Positions 1-12,442 of a DNA stretch of 64,000 nucleotides are shown piece after piece. The stretch spans positions 38,893 to 102,892 of the forward strand of contig JABYQS010000137.1 in NCBI GenBank assembly GCA_022592435.1, read 5' to 3'. Made by a program: the position numbers and the translations under genes. Source of the stretch: Cerioporus squamosus. Its lineage: Eukaryota; Basidiomycota; Agaricomycetes; Polyporales; Polyporaceae. A model generated the notes under the pieces. That model worked only from the letters and a program-made list of their open reading frames with translations, was not told the DNA's origin and searched no databases. How positions within the stretch are numbered: position 1 is the stretch's first letter; each line of letters opens with the position of its first letter.

Positions 1-83
1 GTAGGTCGGAGCGGGACAGAGCGGAAGCTAATTGCGACTGCTGCTGCTGCTGCGAGGATACTGTGAATAAAGCAACCACTGTA

Positions 84-1104
84 TCAGAAGTACCAATTCA
101 CCTCAGGGTAGAAGGACGGTGCGGGAGGAGGGAAGGGCTGATGGAGGGAGATCGAACCTGATTGCTGCTGCGATATGGCGTCCGGGACCGCGACTGGGGA
201 TGTCGAGGAGCTGGGGCCGGCGGAGATAGGTACGGGAACGGGTGGTGGGGTGTCTTGCGAGCGAACGCGCCGTGTGGGTTGGTTAGGGAACGGTGCGTAC
301 AAGCGCTTCACGCTGGACGTCGCAGTCCGGGAACCCTCGCCGCGCTTCCCTGGTTTTGTGGTGCGTGCGCTCCTGAAGATGCCGTCCGGGACTTCCAGGT
401 CGCGCAGCTCGGGAACGTCGTCAATAGTGCGCAGCTGGCCTTCGGTCAGCTTCGTAAAATAGGCATCTGCGTGACGTAGAATCAGCAAACTCAGAGGGGA
501 TGGAGCGGGCACGCTCGGTGGGAAGCGTACTCATGTGCCACTTCGGAGGCTTCTTGTGCTTGTCGTCGGCATCTATTGATAGCCCTGAGGCGTCTTTGTT
601 GACGTCCTCGCGGATGACAGAGTAAGTGAGCTTGATGTACAGGTCCTGTTCGCCTGGACGGACGACGAGGTTTTCGGAGGTTCTAGCGTGGCCATCGGCG
701 GGTCTATCACGAATTGCGCCGATACCTCGGGACATCTCGTACGCACCTTGCATTCCCCTTGCCCTTCTTGGGGCTCTCGAAGTACATGAGGAAGTCCTGT
801 ACGGGGCGCGGGCGCTGCGTGAGAGCGCGAAGGGGCGACGGGGTGTAGCGGGACGCACCTCTCGTACACGGGACGCTGTCCATGACTTCCCCTCTGTGAA
901 CCGCTCCATGCTAACGCTGAAGGAGTCTGTGTTCGGACCCTTCTCTTCCCACACGTAGACATCTCCTGGGCGCAGGGCAGCGCGCTCGTTCGCGTCGAGC
1001 CGCTTCTCAATTTTGGGGAGGATGCCGAGCTGGACGGCGTAGAAGAGCTTGTGGGCGTCGGCAGCGGAGCGGATGTGGACGTTGCGGAGGGTGGGGACCT
1101 GCAT
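84..1104 (-). CDS. WOPR-domain (Gti1/Pac2) regulator, copy 1
   Basis: Four exons join in frame: 1104-859, 796-747, 682-531 and 466-84, giving 276 residues. The ATG at 1104 starts MQVPTLRNVHIRS, the usual beginning of Gti1/Pac2 proteins. The first WOPR block runs to about residue 95 (DAHKLFYAVQLGILP, GDVYVWEE, MERFTEGKSW, SRVRED). The second block follows around KWHMNAYFT and TIDDVPEL. The C-terminal ~100 residues are Pro/Ser-rich with a short Gln run. WOPR proteins (Wor1, Ryp1, Sge1, Pac2) are sequence-specific DNA-binding regulators of morphology, mating or virulence programmes in the nucleus. At 276 residues it is short for a Wor1/Sge1-type protein. It resembles copy 2 at 5883-7100 in start and in three intron positions, so the two are likely duplicates. 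Its target genes cannot be inferred from sequence. Confidence 0.9.
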
Positions 1105-4100
1105 AGCGGCCGCGTTGGGCGGGAGGGAGGAGGGAGCGGGGAAAGTCGGGGGCAGAAGGCAAGAGGGAGGGGGCTCCGGGGAAAGGGCGATTATATAGAT
1201 ATCGGGTTCTGGGTTCTGATTGATCAGAGGGAGGGCGAAGGAGGGTGGAGGTAGCAATAGCGCGAGGCTCCACTAGCCGCATCAGGGAAGGGAATAAGTC
1301 TGGAAATATTGCGAGGGCGAAAGGCTGAATGGCCCGAGCGGACGGACACTACGGGCCCAGCACAGCGGGCGTCCCGGGCGGCTGGTAACCCCCCTCCCAA
1401 TCTAATCCGCCCAGATCGCGATCGACGGCCCATTACCCCATGGCGAACTCTATCAGGCCTATTCTGCCTGCATGATCGTCCCTGCTCTCTGCGGGCAGCG
1501 GGCACACCAGCGGCCACCAGCCAGCCGCAGTCTCTCTCGCGCGCTGCGTGCACACGCCTGCCGCTCTCGCACTCGTCTCTCCCCCCTTCGTCAGCGTCCC
1601 CCTCGTGCCCCGCTTCGATGCACGTCTCGCACTAGAGCTTCTGACTGCGCGCCTTGCGTCCTGCCGACCTGGCCTGGTGTGATCAGGCACCCCGTCGTGA
1701 ATATGCGCACATTGGGGCGACGCTTCTCCATACATCCCCCAGCACCCCCGCTCCCACCCCACCGCCGTAGCAACGCACTGCTGGCGACTGCTCGCACCCA
1801 GTGCGCTGGGGATTAGTGCGAGCGTCGTACGTACATGGCCTCAGTGCGTTCTATCTTGGGCTTCGCGCACGCTGGGCGAAACCTTCGCGGGAAGTAACTC
1901 GGCAGCTGACACACAGTTTTGCAGGTCACGCACCCACGCGTGTGGTTCAGACGATTCAGAATGTGCCACCCGGCAGAAACCCGAGGCACGGACTGGGCCC
2001 ACGTCTTGGGCCCAAAAGCGGGCGTCGTGTCGCAGACCGTGAGTACTAGTGTTAATCATGTCGATGACGCCATGGGGCGCACAGTAGCAGGGCGTCCCGG
2101 CACTAGAATTCGTCGTCGGGAGGGCAGCGTTCGCCGCCCCAGAATCCAGCGTGGAAGTGCATGCACACGTACGGATGCTTGGTGATGTCGTCCGATGTCA
2201 CAGGAGGCTCAGGCCTCCCGCGACCGCGCCGGTAGAAGGGGACGCATTACGCGGGGTGACGCATACGGCAGGAAGTGGCAGCGGCACTGCGACATCGGAC
2301 GGCGTCAGCGTGCGTGCATGGTGCAGCCCGTCGCAGTGCCGTCGGTTACGTCTAAATCGTCTGGGCTTCAGTTGAGAGAGCACCCCAGAATGAGTGATTG
2401 AGCGAGGGGAGATTCGTTCCCGCCGGTGCGTGCCGGGCAGTGTGTCGTCTGACTAGAGAGCGGCTGTCGGAGTGCAGTCGACTGCATAGAGTGAGGTGTC
2501 AGCGGGCGGGAATTGAGGGGGCTTGGACGGCCTTGATGGGTTTGGGTTCGCTGGGCATTGGACAGATGCGCCCCCGGACTGACACTGACAGAGGATTCGG
2601 GCATTGATGGCAACGCGGGTGTGCGCCGGTTGGGTGCACACGGCTGGGTGGCAGGGCCGGGCTGGGGGCGGGGTGCACGGTGACGGCATGGCTGGGAGAG
2701 CAGCTGGGAGACGTCCTGGCGTGGATTGGGCGACTGAAGCGAGCGACTGACAGTGACTGGACCTGACTGAACGCTAACGGATGCGGGCTGGCGCAGAGCA
2801 CGGAGGCAGATCGGGCACCGTCGATCGCAGGTCCGCCGCAACGGGAAGGCGACCGTCCGGCATCCCCGTCTTGGCAGCTTTGGCACACCGGACGACAGAC
2901 GGGGGTCCGCGGCAGGCAAGCGGCAGCGCGGCCGCTGTCCGCTGCCCGATCCCGCCACTCGTCCGCCAGCCCAGGCCGCAGCGAATGCCTCCGAGCGCGC
3001 GCGCGCAGTGCCTGCTAGACTCGATGTATCGCCCAGCCGTAGCCAGCCGTGCTCCCAGTTTCTGATCTAGAGCAGCTGCCAAGCAGCGAGGGCATCGGAC
3101 TCCAGCTCGTCACACAAACACGCCTTTGTCCGTAACCCCATTCGCCTCCAGCCATCGCCGGACCCCGTCTCTGCGCCTCTCTGCGCCGCCCTCTCCTCCC
3201 AGAATGGCTCCAGCAGCCACTAATCCATCACATCACGCTCAGGCTGCCGCCAGCCCATCCCCCATCCGCCCATCCTGCCCCGACACCTCGTCCCGCGCGT
3301 CCTAAACCCAAACACCCTCTCCTGCTGCCCCAGGGGCCCCCACATCCGCCATACCCACCGCGCCCGACCAGTCATGCGGCCGTCGACGCAGCGACGTGGG
3401 AGCGCGCGCGGTCAGCTGCACCCAAATGCTTCCGCGCGCGCACCGCATCCAGCGAGCTCGAGCCCCGCGACTCAATGGCCCTCTCCCATGCTCGCCCACG
3501 CTCTCCCAAGGCGCGGGTCCCCATTCGCCCCTCCTCCCCCCTCCCTGCTTCCCCGTCACCTGCAGATCGTACCGAGAGTCGAGACCGCCTCGCGTCGCCG
3601 CTCGCCTTCGCCGGTCGCCTTCGCTGGTGGCGTGCGGCTCGCGCTGCAGAACGGGCTCGCTCTTGCCTCCCTCGCTCGGCCCAAATTCGCGCGAACCGTT
3701 GCCCTCCCACTTGGCGGTGCTAGCTCTGCCGTCGGCGACCTGCAGAAGCACTCGCGTTCGCGCTGTCCCTCTGAACCGTCTCCACTCCTCTGCGGCTCGC
3801 GAAGGGGCCCTCCACGCGGGACCGTGCCTGTGGCTTAGGCTCCTCCCTCGACACAGGTCCTCTAGACTCGAGTCTCCAGGCTCTGCAGACATACGCAAGA
3901 TCGCCCCGCTGCTGGTCTCACTTGGGACCCGGATGCCGCATCTAGCGAAGCTCGCCGCGAGGCTTGAGCTTGAGGCGTGAGGCGTGTGGCTTTCAGGGTC
4001 CAGGACAGGGCACAGGGACATTAACGTTCTGTCCTTCCACCGACACGCCCCCTACCATCATGCCTCCGCGATGGGGCAAAGAAAGTATTTAGCGTTCCTG

Positions 4101-5882
4101 CCGGGCGCCCGTTCCCTGGGCTCCGCTTCCTGGTGCGTCCCTAGGCCTCAGTACCAGTACTCATTGCACCCCCGACCGGCCTGCGTGGTCTCCGAAGAGG
4201 CGTCACGCGAGCTCAGCTGGCGTGGAGGACTCCAGACCTCTGTACATGTCCGCGCGGAGTCGCCGCGGACGGCACGTTTCGGTTCTGTGGTATATTTGTA
4301 GGTGAGCACAGGACTGGTTCTGAGTATAGAGTGCGTTCTCACAAGCGTTCGCTGAATCTGCAAAGTGCATGCATCCCCAGACCGCGACTCCCATCAGGAA
4401 AACAGAGAACACTGAACAGGGAACAGGGGGAACGCACGCCCGCGTGCACGCGTGCATGCACGCAAAACTGCATTGCTCCCAGCCAATTCAGTCGAGAGAT
4501 GTCGATGCGGCCGCGTGCGATCGCATGCAAATTCGTTGCGGTCACTGGCAATATGCATGGGACTGCCGGGCGAAGAGAACCCCCCTGCGGAAGCCTCAGT
4601 TCTACGCTATTCTGAGTTCTAGATGCTGATCCCTGACTGAGCGGGGACGAGCAGGCATCTCAGAAATGTTGACTGTACGTACTCTTTGCAAGAGAAGAGT
4701 GTCCATCCAGACTCCACAGAAGCCTTCACCCCGCCGGCTGCGCTGCACGCGCGAAGGATCAAGGTTCTGGCCCGAACCGCCATGCAGCGGCACGCACTGT
4801 GGCCTCCCCAGATCTATGCCTCTTGCTTCGAATCGGACGTGCTTCTGTGACGCGTAGGCGTGCCAGTGGGGGAGGGGTGGTAGGCGAAAGGGCAGAATTT
4901 CGCGAGAACCGCGATGCGCGGGGGGCCCAGGCTTCGCCGCGAAACCCTGCCATTCAGCCACAGCGACACGGGACCTGACGACGCTGCGCTTGGGAAGCGT
5001 CAAGATGGAACCGGGATGGAACTCTGAATGGGACGACGGCCTTCGCGTGTTCTTGACACTCGTGCTTGCGGGGGAGGGGACGCGCGCTGTCCTGGGATCG
5101 TCTAGCCACTGTATGGGGCGTTGATGCTGGGAAACGTGTGGGTTTGCGGTAGATCCCATCCGATCCGCCATTGAGTGTACTAGAACTCTGTGTGCGGGAA
5201 TGCCAATCGAGACGAGACGTGCATCAGCTGCAGAGGAGAGAGACTAGCCTGATATGACGAGACTGCGGCTTGCTTGCAATTGCTTGTCGGATGTCAGGCG
5301 TGCGTGCGAGAAGCTTTGGATGGGGTGCCAGAGGAGCTTCTTCGGATTCTTGTCAGAAGCGCAACACGACGATTGCAACACGATTAGCATAACATAATAT
5401 CGGAGGGTAGTCAGTAGTAGCACCAGTCATGGAGTCATACGGATACAGCCCGGACTGGACCTCCCAAACCCGGCAAGGGTATACAATATACAGGCTGAGG
5501 CATCTGTCGTGACGATTTGGGATCAGCTGAAGGGGACCAGTTGCACACGCGCTATGCAACCACGGCGAGGCGAAGGAGGCTCCAGGCTCGCATCATCGGA
5601 CACAACACAACAAGAGAGTCGAGAGCGGGTCTCCGGCAGAGTGAATGGTGGACGTCGGCAATAGAAGAAGACGGAGGTCGGCGAGCTATAAGTGGGACGG
5701 ACAAGTCGAACCACCTCGCACCTCGCACCGAGTACCAGGACTAGGTCTCCCAGTGTCCCTCAGGTGCCAGGTGCCAGGTGCCAGGCCCTCAGCTCCCGGA
5801 ACGCCCGCACGAACGCCGGGACCTCGAACCCCGGTCCCCCCCTCGAATCGCCAACGCGAAGTGAAGCACACAGGCCCGGAGG
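1105..5882. other. Long gene-free stretch upstream of WOPR copy 1
   Basis: These 4.8 kb lie between the start of WOPR copy 1 and the end of copy 2. They contain several long open frames on both strands (for example minus 4021-3302), but these overlap each other, are rich in Arg/Ser/Pro, and show no domain or splice logic, as expected by chance in GC-rich DNA. The stretch is probably the promoter, leader or a non-coding transcript region of WOPR copy 1. No transposon ends were seen. Confidence 0.55.
5761..5785. repeat. Short tandem repeat, unit CAGGTGC
   Basis: The 7-base unit CAGGTGC occurs three full times plus four bases, in the 3' flank of WOPR copy 2. Each unit contains the E-box-like core CAGGTG. 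It may simply be a minisatellite. Confidence 0.8.
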
Positions 5883-7100
5883 TCAGACGATCCCGCAGTC
5901 GAACTTCTGCAGAATGTCGTCGTCCGCGACGTCGCGCGGCGGGTAGGGGCGCTTGCGGAGGTATATAAGCGGCGCGAGGTCGATGGTGGGGTTCCGCCGG
6001 AGGCGCTGCGACTGCGCCCCGTTCAGGTCCGGCTGCCGCGTCGCGAGCTCGTCCTCGAGCCACCGCGGCGGGCTCCACCGCGGCGGCTTCAGCGCGGGCA
6101 GGCGCACGTCCGCACGCGGGTGTGGCGGCGGCAGGTTGTCCTGATCGATCTGGTACAGGGGCAGCCGGGCGTGGGCGTGGTGAGTCTGGTGGGAGTGCGA
6201 GAGCGAGAGCATCGAGGGCGCCCCTGGCTTGACTTCCTGTCCGAACAGGGGGAGACCCGCGTCTGGGCGGGGGCGCTGGCGCGCCATGCGCGCCGTCGTG
6301 TACTTCCCGGGGGGAATCATGTTGCGCACGGCGGCTAGCTCTGGGATGTCGTCGATGGTGAGGAGGCGCTCGAGCGTCTCGCCGGTGAAGTAAGCGACTG
6401 CAAGGCGGATCGCGGCGGGCGTATCATGCACAAGTGCGGTTCGTGGGCGCATCCGCGCGGGCAGGAACACGGGCAGACATGGTCAACATCTGGACAGCTG
6501 CGGCAGACGAGTTGCGCACTTACCCAGATGCCACTTTCGCCGACCGGTCGGGGTTTCGACGTACACTGAATAGGTCTGCTTGATGAGCCTGCTCCCAAAG
6601 CTGATGGACGGTGGCGCTCAACGAGGGCATGGATACCAGTGCATACGAGGTACGCACATGAGAGAGGAGAGCTCTTCGTCAGCTTCGAATTCGGGGAGCT
6701 TTTCTTGGTAGTAGAGGAACTCCTGTCGTGCACACGCGGGTCAGTGGGACAGTCGCTGTGGCGGAATCCCAGCCGGGATGCCGTGCTCACATCGCGAACT
6801 CTGGAAGGACCCCATCGCCTCCCATCCGTCCAACGTTCTATACCTGCAGACTGTGGGATCGGTGCTTGAGCGGCGGATGGGTGTCTCGATAAAGGTTGAA
6901 CGGGTGCGTACCGAAGAGCTCTCTCCACATGCGCTGCGCTCTTCCCACACGCACACGCAGCCAGAGTGAATGAATCGACGTTCCTCGATGTCCAGGCGCC
7001 GCGAGACGATCGGCAGGAGTCCGAGCGAGACCGCGTGGAATATGACATGGGCATCCGAGAGAGTGCGGATGCGGATCCCGGTGCAGGTTGGGAGCTGCAT
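5883..7100 (-). CDS. WOPR-domain (Gti1/Pac2) regulator, copy 2
   Basis: Five exons join in frame: 7100-6912, 6850-6791, 6722-6658, 6600-6524 and 6397-5883, giving 301 residues. Visible WOPR signatures are MQLPTCTGIRIRT at the start, DAHVIFHAVSLGLLP, CVWEE, GIERWTDGRRWGPSRVRDEF, RLIKQTYSVYVETP, KWHLVAYFT and TIDDIPEL. The protein should bind DNA in the nucleus like other Gti1/Pac2 family members. It shares intron positions with copy 1 at SRVRE/D, at the second block and inside KWH-x-AYF, and carries one extra intron in the first block. The last intron (6398-6523, 126 nt) is longer than usual here. The C-terminus is Pro/Arg-rich with no further domain. Copies 1 and 2 probably arose by tandem duplication and then diverged. 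Confidence 0.9.
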
Positions 7101-9438
7101 CAGAGGCGGGGCAGTGGGAGGAGCTGCAGGTACCAGTACTCGTAGCGGCGAAGGCGGTGGTGGGAGGATGGTGGAGAAGTGGTCGAGCGGACGATCAGGT
7201 TTTGAAGGAAAGAGTATGCGGAGGTGGTGGTGGGAAGGGCGCTCCAGGGCCGCGGACGCACGAGGTCGAGGAGATGTATGATTGGGTCCCGCCTGCGCTG
7301 ATGGGCCCGGCGGCACAGATAGGTCGTAAGAAAGCTGTGCGCTATTGTGTTCAGATAGGCAACCGTCTTTCTGACTGCCGCCGCGGGAAGCACACAGACG
7401 CGCGCCTCGAGGCCCCCTCCGGTGCTCTCGGGCCCTACCCGACCATCGCCGGGCGTCGTGTGGGCGGAAGAGACGACTCGGCGACGAGCAAACATGTCTG
7501 CTTGCCGCGACCCTCGTAGCGCACATCCAGCATCCTTGTGAACAGCATCGAAGGCCAGCATGTTCACGACAGGGAAGAGCATGTTCATCAGACCGGTGCA
7601 GAACGCTGCGGAGAAGAGGAAGCCCAGGCACGTCGCCTCAGTTCCGTAGCAGCGTCTCAGGTCTCGACACCGTTGCACGCCCACACTCCTCGGCGGCCTC
7701 TGCACCGGAAACTTACCTTTGCTCCTACGCGATTTCGACCGGCCGGTGACGATGATCCCAACAGCGTGAATATCCCCATGTGTAGTGATCCGCGTCGCTG
7801 AAGCTCTTCTCAAGCAGTGCCAGCGGAGAGTCCAAGCAGTGTCGCCGTTCGGTGTTCAACATGCTGACGCTCTGTAAGGTGAAGAGTTTCGTAATCGTGA
7901 GACATAATATCGAGCAATGACTATGCACTCATGTACTCATCGCTGTCGATATAAGCTTCGAGCCTCGAGGCGCATGGTATGTGGAATGCACCGGGTGGGA
8001 GAAGCCCACCCATCAACACGAACGAGATTCCGAGCAATCGGAATGACCGTCATTTGCACCCTCTTCCGGGGTTTCGATAGCTGCTGACGCCGTGAACGCC
8101 ATGATCTTGGTGCCAGTCGCACCGTCTGGACTCTGAGTGAGGTATCACTCACCATTCCACACGGTGCTTATCCAAGGAAACGGCTGTTGAGGCACATGAG
8201 ACCGGGTCTGCGCATCGAGTCCGACTGTCAATGCAAGCAAGGTTTCATGAATCAGATTGCACGATTAGAGCAAAGTTGTTACCTTGACGCGAACGTGCAA
8301 GATCTTCCATGCTCGCTACAATCCTTCGAGAACCCAGGAGACTCTTTGTTGATCAGCCCAGGAAGAAAGGGGTACCCTATCAAAGAACCACGGCATGCTG
8401 TGAGTTGTCGTGGATATGCTAACGGAGCACTTTGACATCGAGCGAGCAGAAGGCGCGGAGAAGTGAAGGAAGCCTTGGGCGCCCCTTCGCAATAGCGAAA
8501 TCTTGAACCTTGGGAACACTGCGATGGCAGCGTGCTGCTCCAGCGCCGCCTATCGTGGCTCAGCTCGGGGATTCCGGGAGGGTGGCGCCCCTATTGCTTG
8601 CGCTTGGCGATGGCAAGCATCTTGATGACCGGAAGGCTAACTGAAGCTCGTATGATAGCGTTGGGGTCCGGAATCTATACATGCCAGTGGAGTCGTCAGT
8701 AGAATTGTGATAGAGGCAAGAAAACATGAGCACGCGCACCCTCCCGCGAGATCCGAAACGATTTGCGGGCACGGAGCCCATGGGAGTGCAAATGTTACTG
8801 GGCACGACTACGGTGATGCGTATGATCGCACTTGCACAGCTGTATCTGCGTATGTAGAGATGCAAGCATGTGTATGTTCCCCTTTCGTGTTTTCCTATTG
8901 ACTCCTCAGGAACGATATCACAGATGCGACGGACTTTCCGTGTCGCATCTCATTGGTATACAAGAAGTTCAGAGACGGAATCACTGTGATAACATGCCCT
9001 TCAGAGTTCCTCGCATTCAGACCATAGGCACAAATCCTGACTAGCGTGCTATTCTTCATCTACGGCGGTCATTTTGTCAACTGCGACTGTACGCGCCGAC
9101 CAGTTTGGAGACGGCCCCTATCGACGGCCTTCACATTCTGAACAGTACCTTGATGTATTTCAGTCTCTCCAAAACGCGCAATTGGTACAGAATATCGCTG
9201 CTTACCTGTACTGTACTGCGTGGTCATGGTGCACGGTATTTTCAGAGCCGCCCAAGTGGCTGGCATGATGAGATCCCTAATCGGGATTGCCTGCACTGCC
9301 ACCCGGCCACGAGGTGGACTCGAGGCAGCACGGCGGTGCGACTCGGTCTTAAAGTTACCGCAGTTTATGTACAATTGATCATCTCTGAAGTCTCCCGCGA
9401 CTACCTGAGGACTTTGTATCTGCATACTAGCACCTGGC
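7101..9438. other. Intergenic, no gene supported
   Basis: This 2.3-kb stretch lies upstream of WOPR copy 2 and of the gene at 9439. A hydrophobic minus-strand patch near 7560-7650 (FLFSAAFCTGLMNMLFPVVN) looks like a membrane segment, but I could not connect it to a start, stop or consistent exons. It could be a decayed transporter fragment. Nothing else stands out. Confidence 0.45.
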
Positions 9439-10846
9439 ATGGCGGAGTCTAGCCCACCACCGAACTACGACGAAATCGCGGGGTCCTCTCATAGGTTCAG
9501 AGAGTATTTCGCCACGCTGTCCAGCGATCAGCTCGACATCCAGAAGCTGTTTGAGACCGTCGCCGAGAAGCTAAGGCAAACTCCAGGTATTGGGGAAACT
9601 CATCCTCTATGCAGCGAGTGGAATACTCTGCGAAAGGTGCGCTTTACGTCAATCTTGGATCTGCGGCGTCATTGATCCATCCGACGTGGTTTGTCGGGGA
9701 CAGCGACATAGACACATCTATCGCAAATCACAGCACAACGCCGGGTTGTGTGCGCGCTTTCTGAAGAGTGCGTTTGATATGCTGAGGCCGCACGCTAAGA
9801 GCGAATGGTACTGACTTCATGAGCCTCATGTAGGTTTTGCCACAATCCTGGTACCGCTGTCGAAGTCCCAAGACGGCTCGCTTGAGCACAAGAAGCTCAT
9901 GATCAGCAGATTTCTCGAGGTACAGATCCTTCAATGCTCCCGGTGTGACCTGTGCTGATTGCACATTCGTGCTATTGCAGGCGATATCCGTGCATCTGGA
10001 GGCTGCCAAGGAGCACACGATCGACTTCAATGAGATCTCCAAAGAGGTCGAAGTTTTCCCCCTCAAGGTCGGAAGCGCATTGAGAGAGGTTTCTAAACCT
10101 GTTGGTTTCCTTGAGACCGTCTTGGTATGGATAGAAGAGTAGGTTCAGCGTCAGTATATCCCATCGCTCGTCGCTAACATGCTCGTTCAGTCTCTGCAGC
10201 GCAATATGGAAGGTCGGTAGCTATCAGCAGCGAGTGCGCTGTACAATACTAACCCAGGTGTGCCCCAGGCTCTGACGCGATTGATCAACAACTTGCTGGA
10301 CGTCTTCAAGGCCGCCTTCCAAGGGCCCGTCAGGATGCTCCGTCTCGGCGTTTGCACGCCCACAAGGGGCACCTTCTTTTTCGAGATGCACTTCGACGGC
10401 AAGTTTGATATCCTTACTACACGTCAACTCGCTATTGATTCTTCCACACAGAACGTCCCTCGAAGCAGATTAGCGACGTCGAGATTGACGAGAAGACCGC
10501 GCGCGAAAGGGCAGGAGAGATCATGGATGACTGCGATACCCTAGCTTCGAAGCTGGCGGCGTTCGAGGATGCGTGGCACGCCGTAGAGCTCGCATGTTCG
10601 ACGCTGTCTTCGGACCTGGAGATGGCACAGACCTTCAGTGATGTGAGTAGCGTCTCTTTGTTAGCCACTTCCGGAGACACTGATTGAACGCTTCTCTAGG
10701 CAAGCAATCCCGTTCTCCCGGCATTTGAAAGCCAGCTGCAGTCGGCAGAGATGGCGTACGCACCGCTCGTCGAGTGCCTGGAGGCGTATGCAGCCATGCC
10801 GGAGAAGGCTGGGCGTACAAGGTCACGCACCAGCGGCACTACGTGA
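9439..10846 (+). CDS. Unknown multi-exon protein, helical
   Basis: I do not recognise the family. The first exon starts MAESSPPPNYDEIAG at 9439. Later exons are supported by good splice sites: 9834-9919 (FATILVPLSKSQDGS), 9981-10124, 10191-10212, from 10258, 10452-10642 and 10700-10846, ending GRTRSRTSGTT. The 10452-10846 part is rich in Glu/Ala/Lys heptad-like helix and contains DCDTLASKLAAFEDAW, so a coiled coil is likely. Two joins are uncertain: between exon 1 and 9834 (either a small exon near 9706-9753 or an alternative donor at 9587) and between 10258 and 10452, where phases do not close cleanly. The latter may hide a small indel. No membrane segment or signal peptide is visible. Confidence 0.6.
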
Positions 10847-11852
10847 ATTCAGCCTGTTGGTCCGAACTCTTCGCCCCTTCAGTTCACTCCACCTGCTTCA
10901 TCACATAGACCCTGCATGTCACTTGATGATATATTCTCATAAGATACCGACGACTCTATCCTTTCCCAATAGACTCGCAACCATTGTACTACTTAGTATC
11001 TATCCGTCTCCTACAGTGTAGCCCTCGTGATGGCTTGTACTCGGTACCGCATCTCGATTGAATCAAGTTTGATCTCCTGTAATTTTTCATTCTTCTGGTT
11101 ACAGAGAGTCACGCAAGTGGTCGTCAATGTCCTCCACTATGTCTGCCCGGGCATCCACAAGTTAATTCGCGTTTTCGGCGGAGAGGTCCATCTTCCACAG
11201 TCTTTAGCCAATGAGTACTATGTGCGGCGAAATCGCCACGTATAATGCACCACGAGTTATGGCACAACCTTGGTGTCTGCGGTGGTGGGGCTTTATTGCG
11301 ACCACTCGGAATGTCGTATCTGTCTAACTCGCGCAGGCGGTAGTCAGAGTGTTGCGACCGGTGAGAATCAAATGCTTGACAATGACTAGACCTTCGGGTT
11401 GCCAGTGGCACGCGCGACGACGACTATGAGTCGCGTCTGCGTCTCCTCAGACATGACTTTGTGCACTTAGCGAACGGATACTCAATGAGATTGACGGTCG
11501 AGAGCTGGGGATTGACATTGCGTATCTCGATGGCCAAGCTGACACTCGAGCAATGAGCTTGACAATAATGCCGAGTTACTGCAATAAATGGTCAGCTATA
11601 ACGTCTACGTTCGAAGTGAACGCTTGGTCACGTACTCGAGGGTAGCTGTGCAAGCTAGACAACCACGGGAAGCTGTCTAATTGGCAGAGTTGACGAATCC
11701 ATACGAGACCTATGTATTGGCGGAGGATCGGGGTGCACGGCCACGGGCGAAGAATGCGTTCCAGTCCCAGAACAAGGGACATAGCATACATCCATCCAAT
11801 CGATAAGATTGCAACAGGAGTGTTTGTCGATTCATACGGGTACCGCCGACGT
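10847..11852. other. Intergenic, no gene supported
   Basis: About 1 kb between the tail of the unknown plus-strand gene and the 3' end of the CoA-binding-fold gene. Composition is more AT-rich than its neighbours and only short unconnected frames occur. Confidence 0.5.
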
Positions 11853-12442
11853 CTACAGGAGGCTCTTGATGATACCATCTCCCTCGACTAGGATGCAGGG
11901 TCCGCCGTAGATTACCTTGTCCGCGAGGCCGTTCTCCTTGATATAGGACACAACAGTCTCATCTTCCGCGCCTGGCTGAAGCCACAGCGCAGGGACGTTG
12001 AGTTCCTTGGCCTTCTCCAGGATACCCAAGGTGATCTGCCGCTCAAACAGCTCTCAAGCACGGCATGTCAGAGAAGCACGACGCGACTCACCTTGGGCGG
12101 AGTGATGATGCTGATGGAGGTCTCCGTCGGAGCAGGGAGCTCAGCGATTGAGCGGATGGTCTTCAATCCTTCCAGCTCGTCCTCCTTCTGTACGCCCATG
12201 AAGCGTGCGTGCGGCATCTCAGGCCGTGTTCGGACGTACCGGATGAACAGGGATCACGTCCTTGTTCCTCCCTTGGTACCACTTCAGGACCTAAGGATGT
12301 GCATGATCAGCGAACAGATTAACGACTCGGGCTGGAGCCTATTGACCTTGGTTCCATACTTTGACTGGTCCTTTGATGCACCGACAACAGCATAGTGCGG
12401 TGCAGACAGAAACTTCTTCTGGATGTCAATGAGACTGGACAT
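11853..12442 (-). CDS. CoA-binding (Rossmann-fold) domain protein, frameshifted
   Basis: Exons 12442-12347, 12290-12240, 12187-12092 and 12036-11853 encode a ~140-residue protein of the YccU-like CoA-binding family. Clear family features are the Gly motif HYAVVGASKDQSKYG near residue 20, VLKWYQGRNKDVIPVHP, GLKTIRSIAELP, SISIITPPKIT, PALWLQPGAED and a final VIYGGPCILVEGDG. The fold binds CoA or a nucleotide; the cellular role in fungi is undefined. In the last exon the frame breaks near position 12000. After KAKEL an extra base (CTCCAACG where CTCAACG would keep frame) shifts the frame, and the expected sequence resumes one base later. The total exon length (427 nt) is accordingly not a multiple of three. 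A sequencing or assembly indel is the likeliest cause; a recent null allele is the alternative. Confidence 0.85.

Noticed and set aside
39..54. CTG/GCT trinucleotide run at the left edge
   Set aside because: Only about five units, in the 3' flank of WOPR copy 1; no sign of function.
3302..4021. 239-codon minus-strand frame between the WOPR genes
   Set aside because: Overlapped by several equally long plus-strand frames; Arg/Ser/Gly-rich translation without domain or intron signals.
7560..7660. Hydrophobic minus-strand patch as a transporter gene
   Set aside because: One membrane-like segment only; no start, no further helices in a joinable frame, no family motif.
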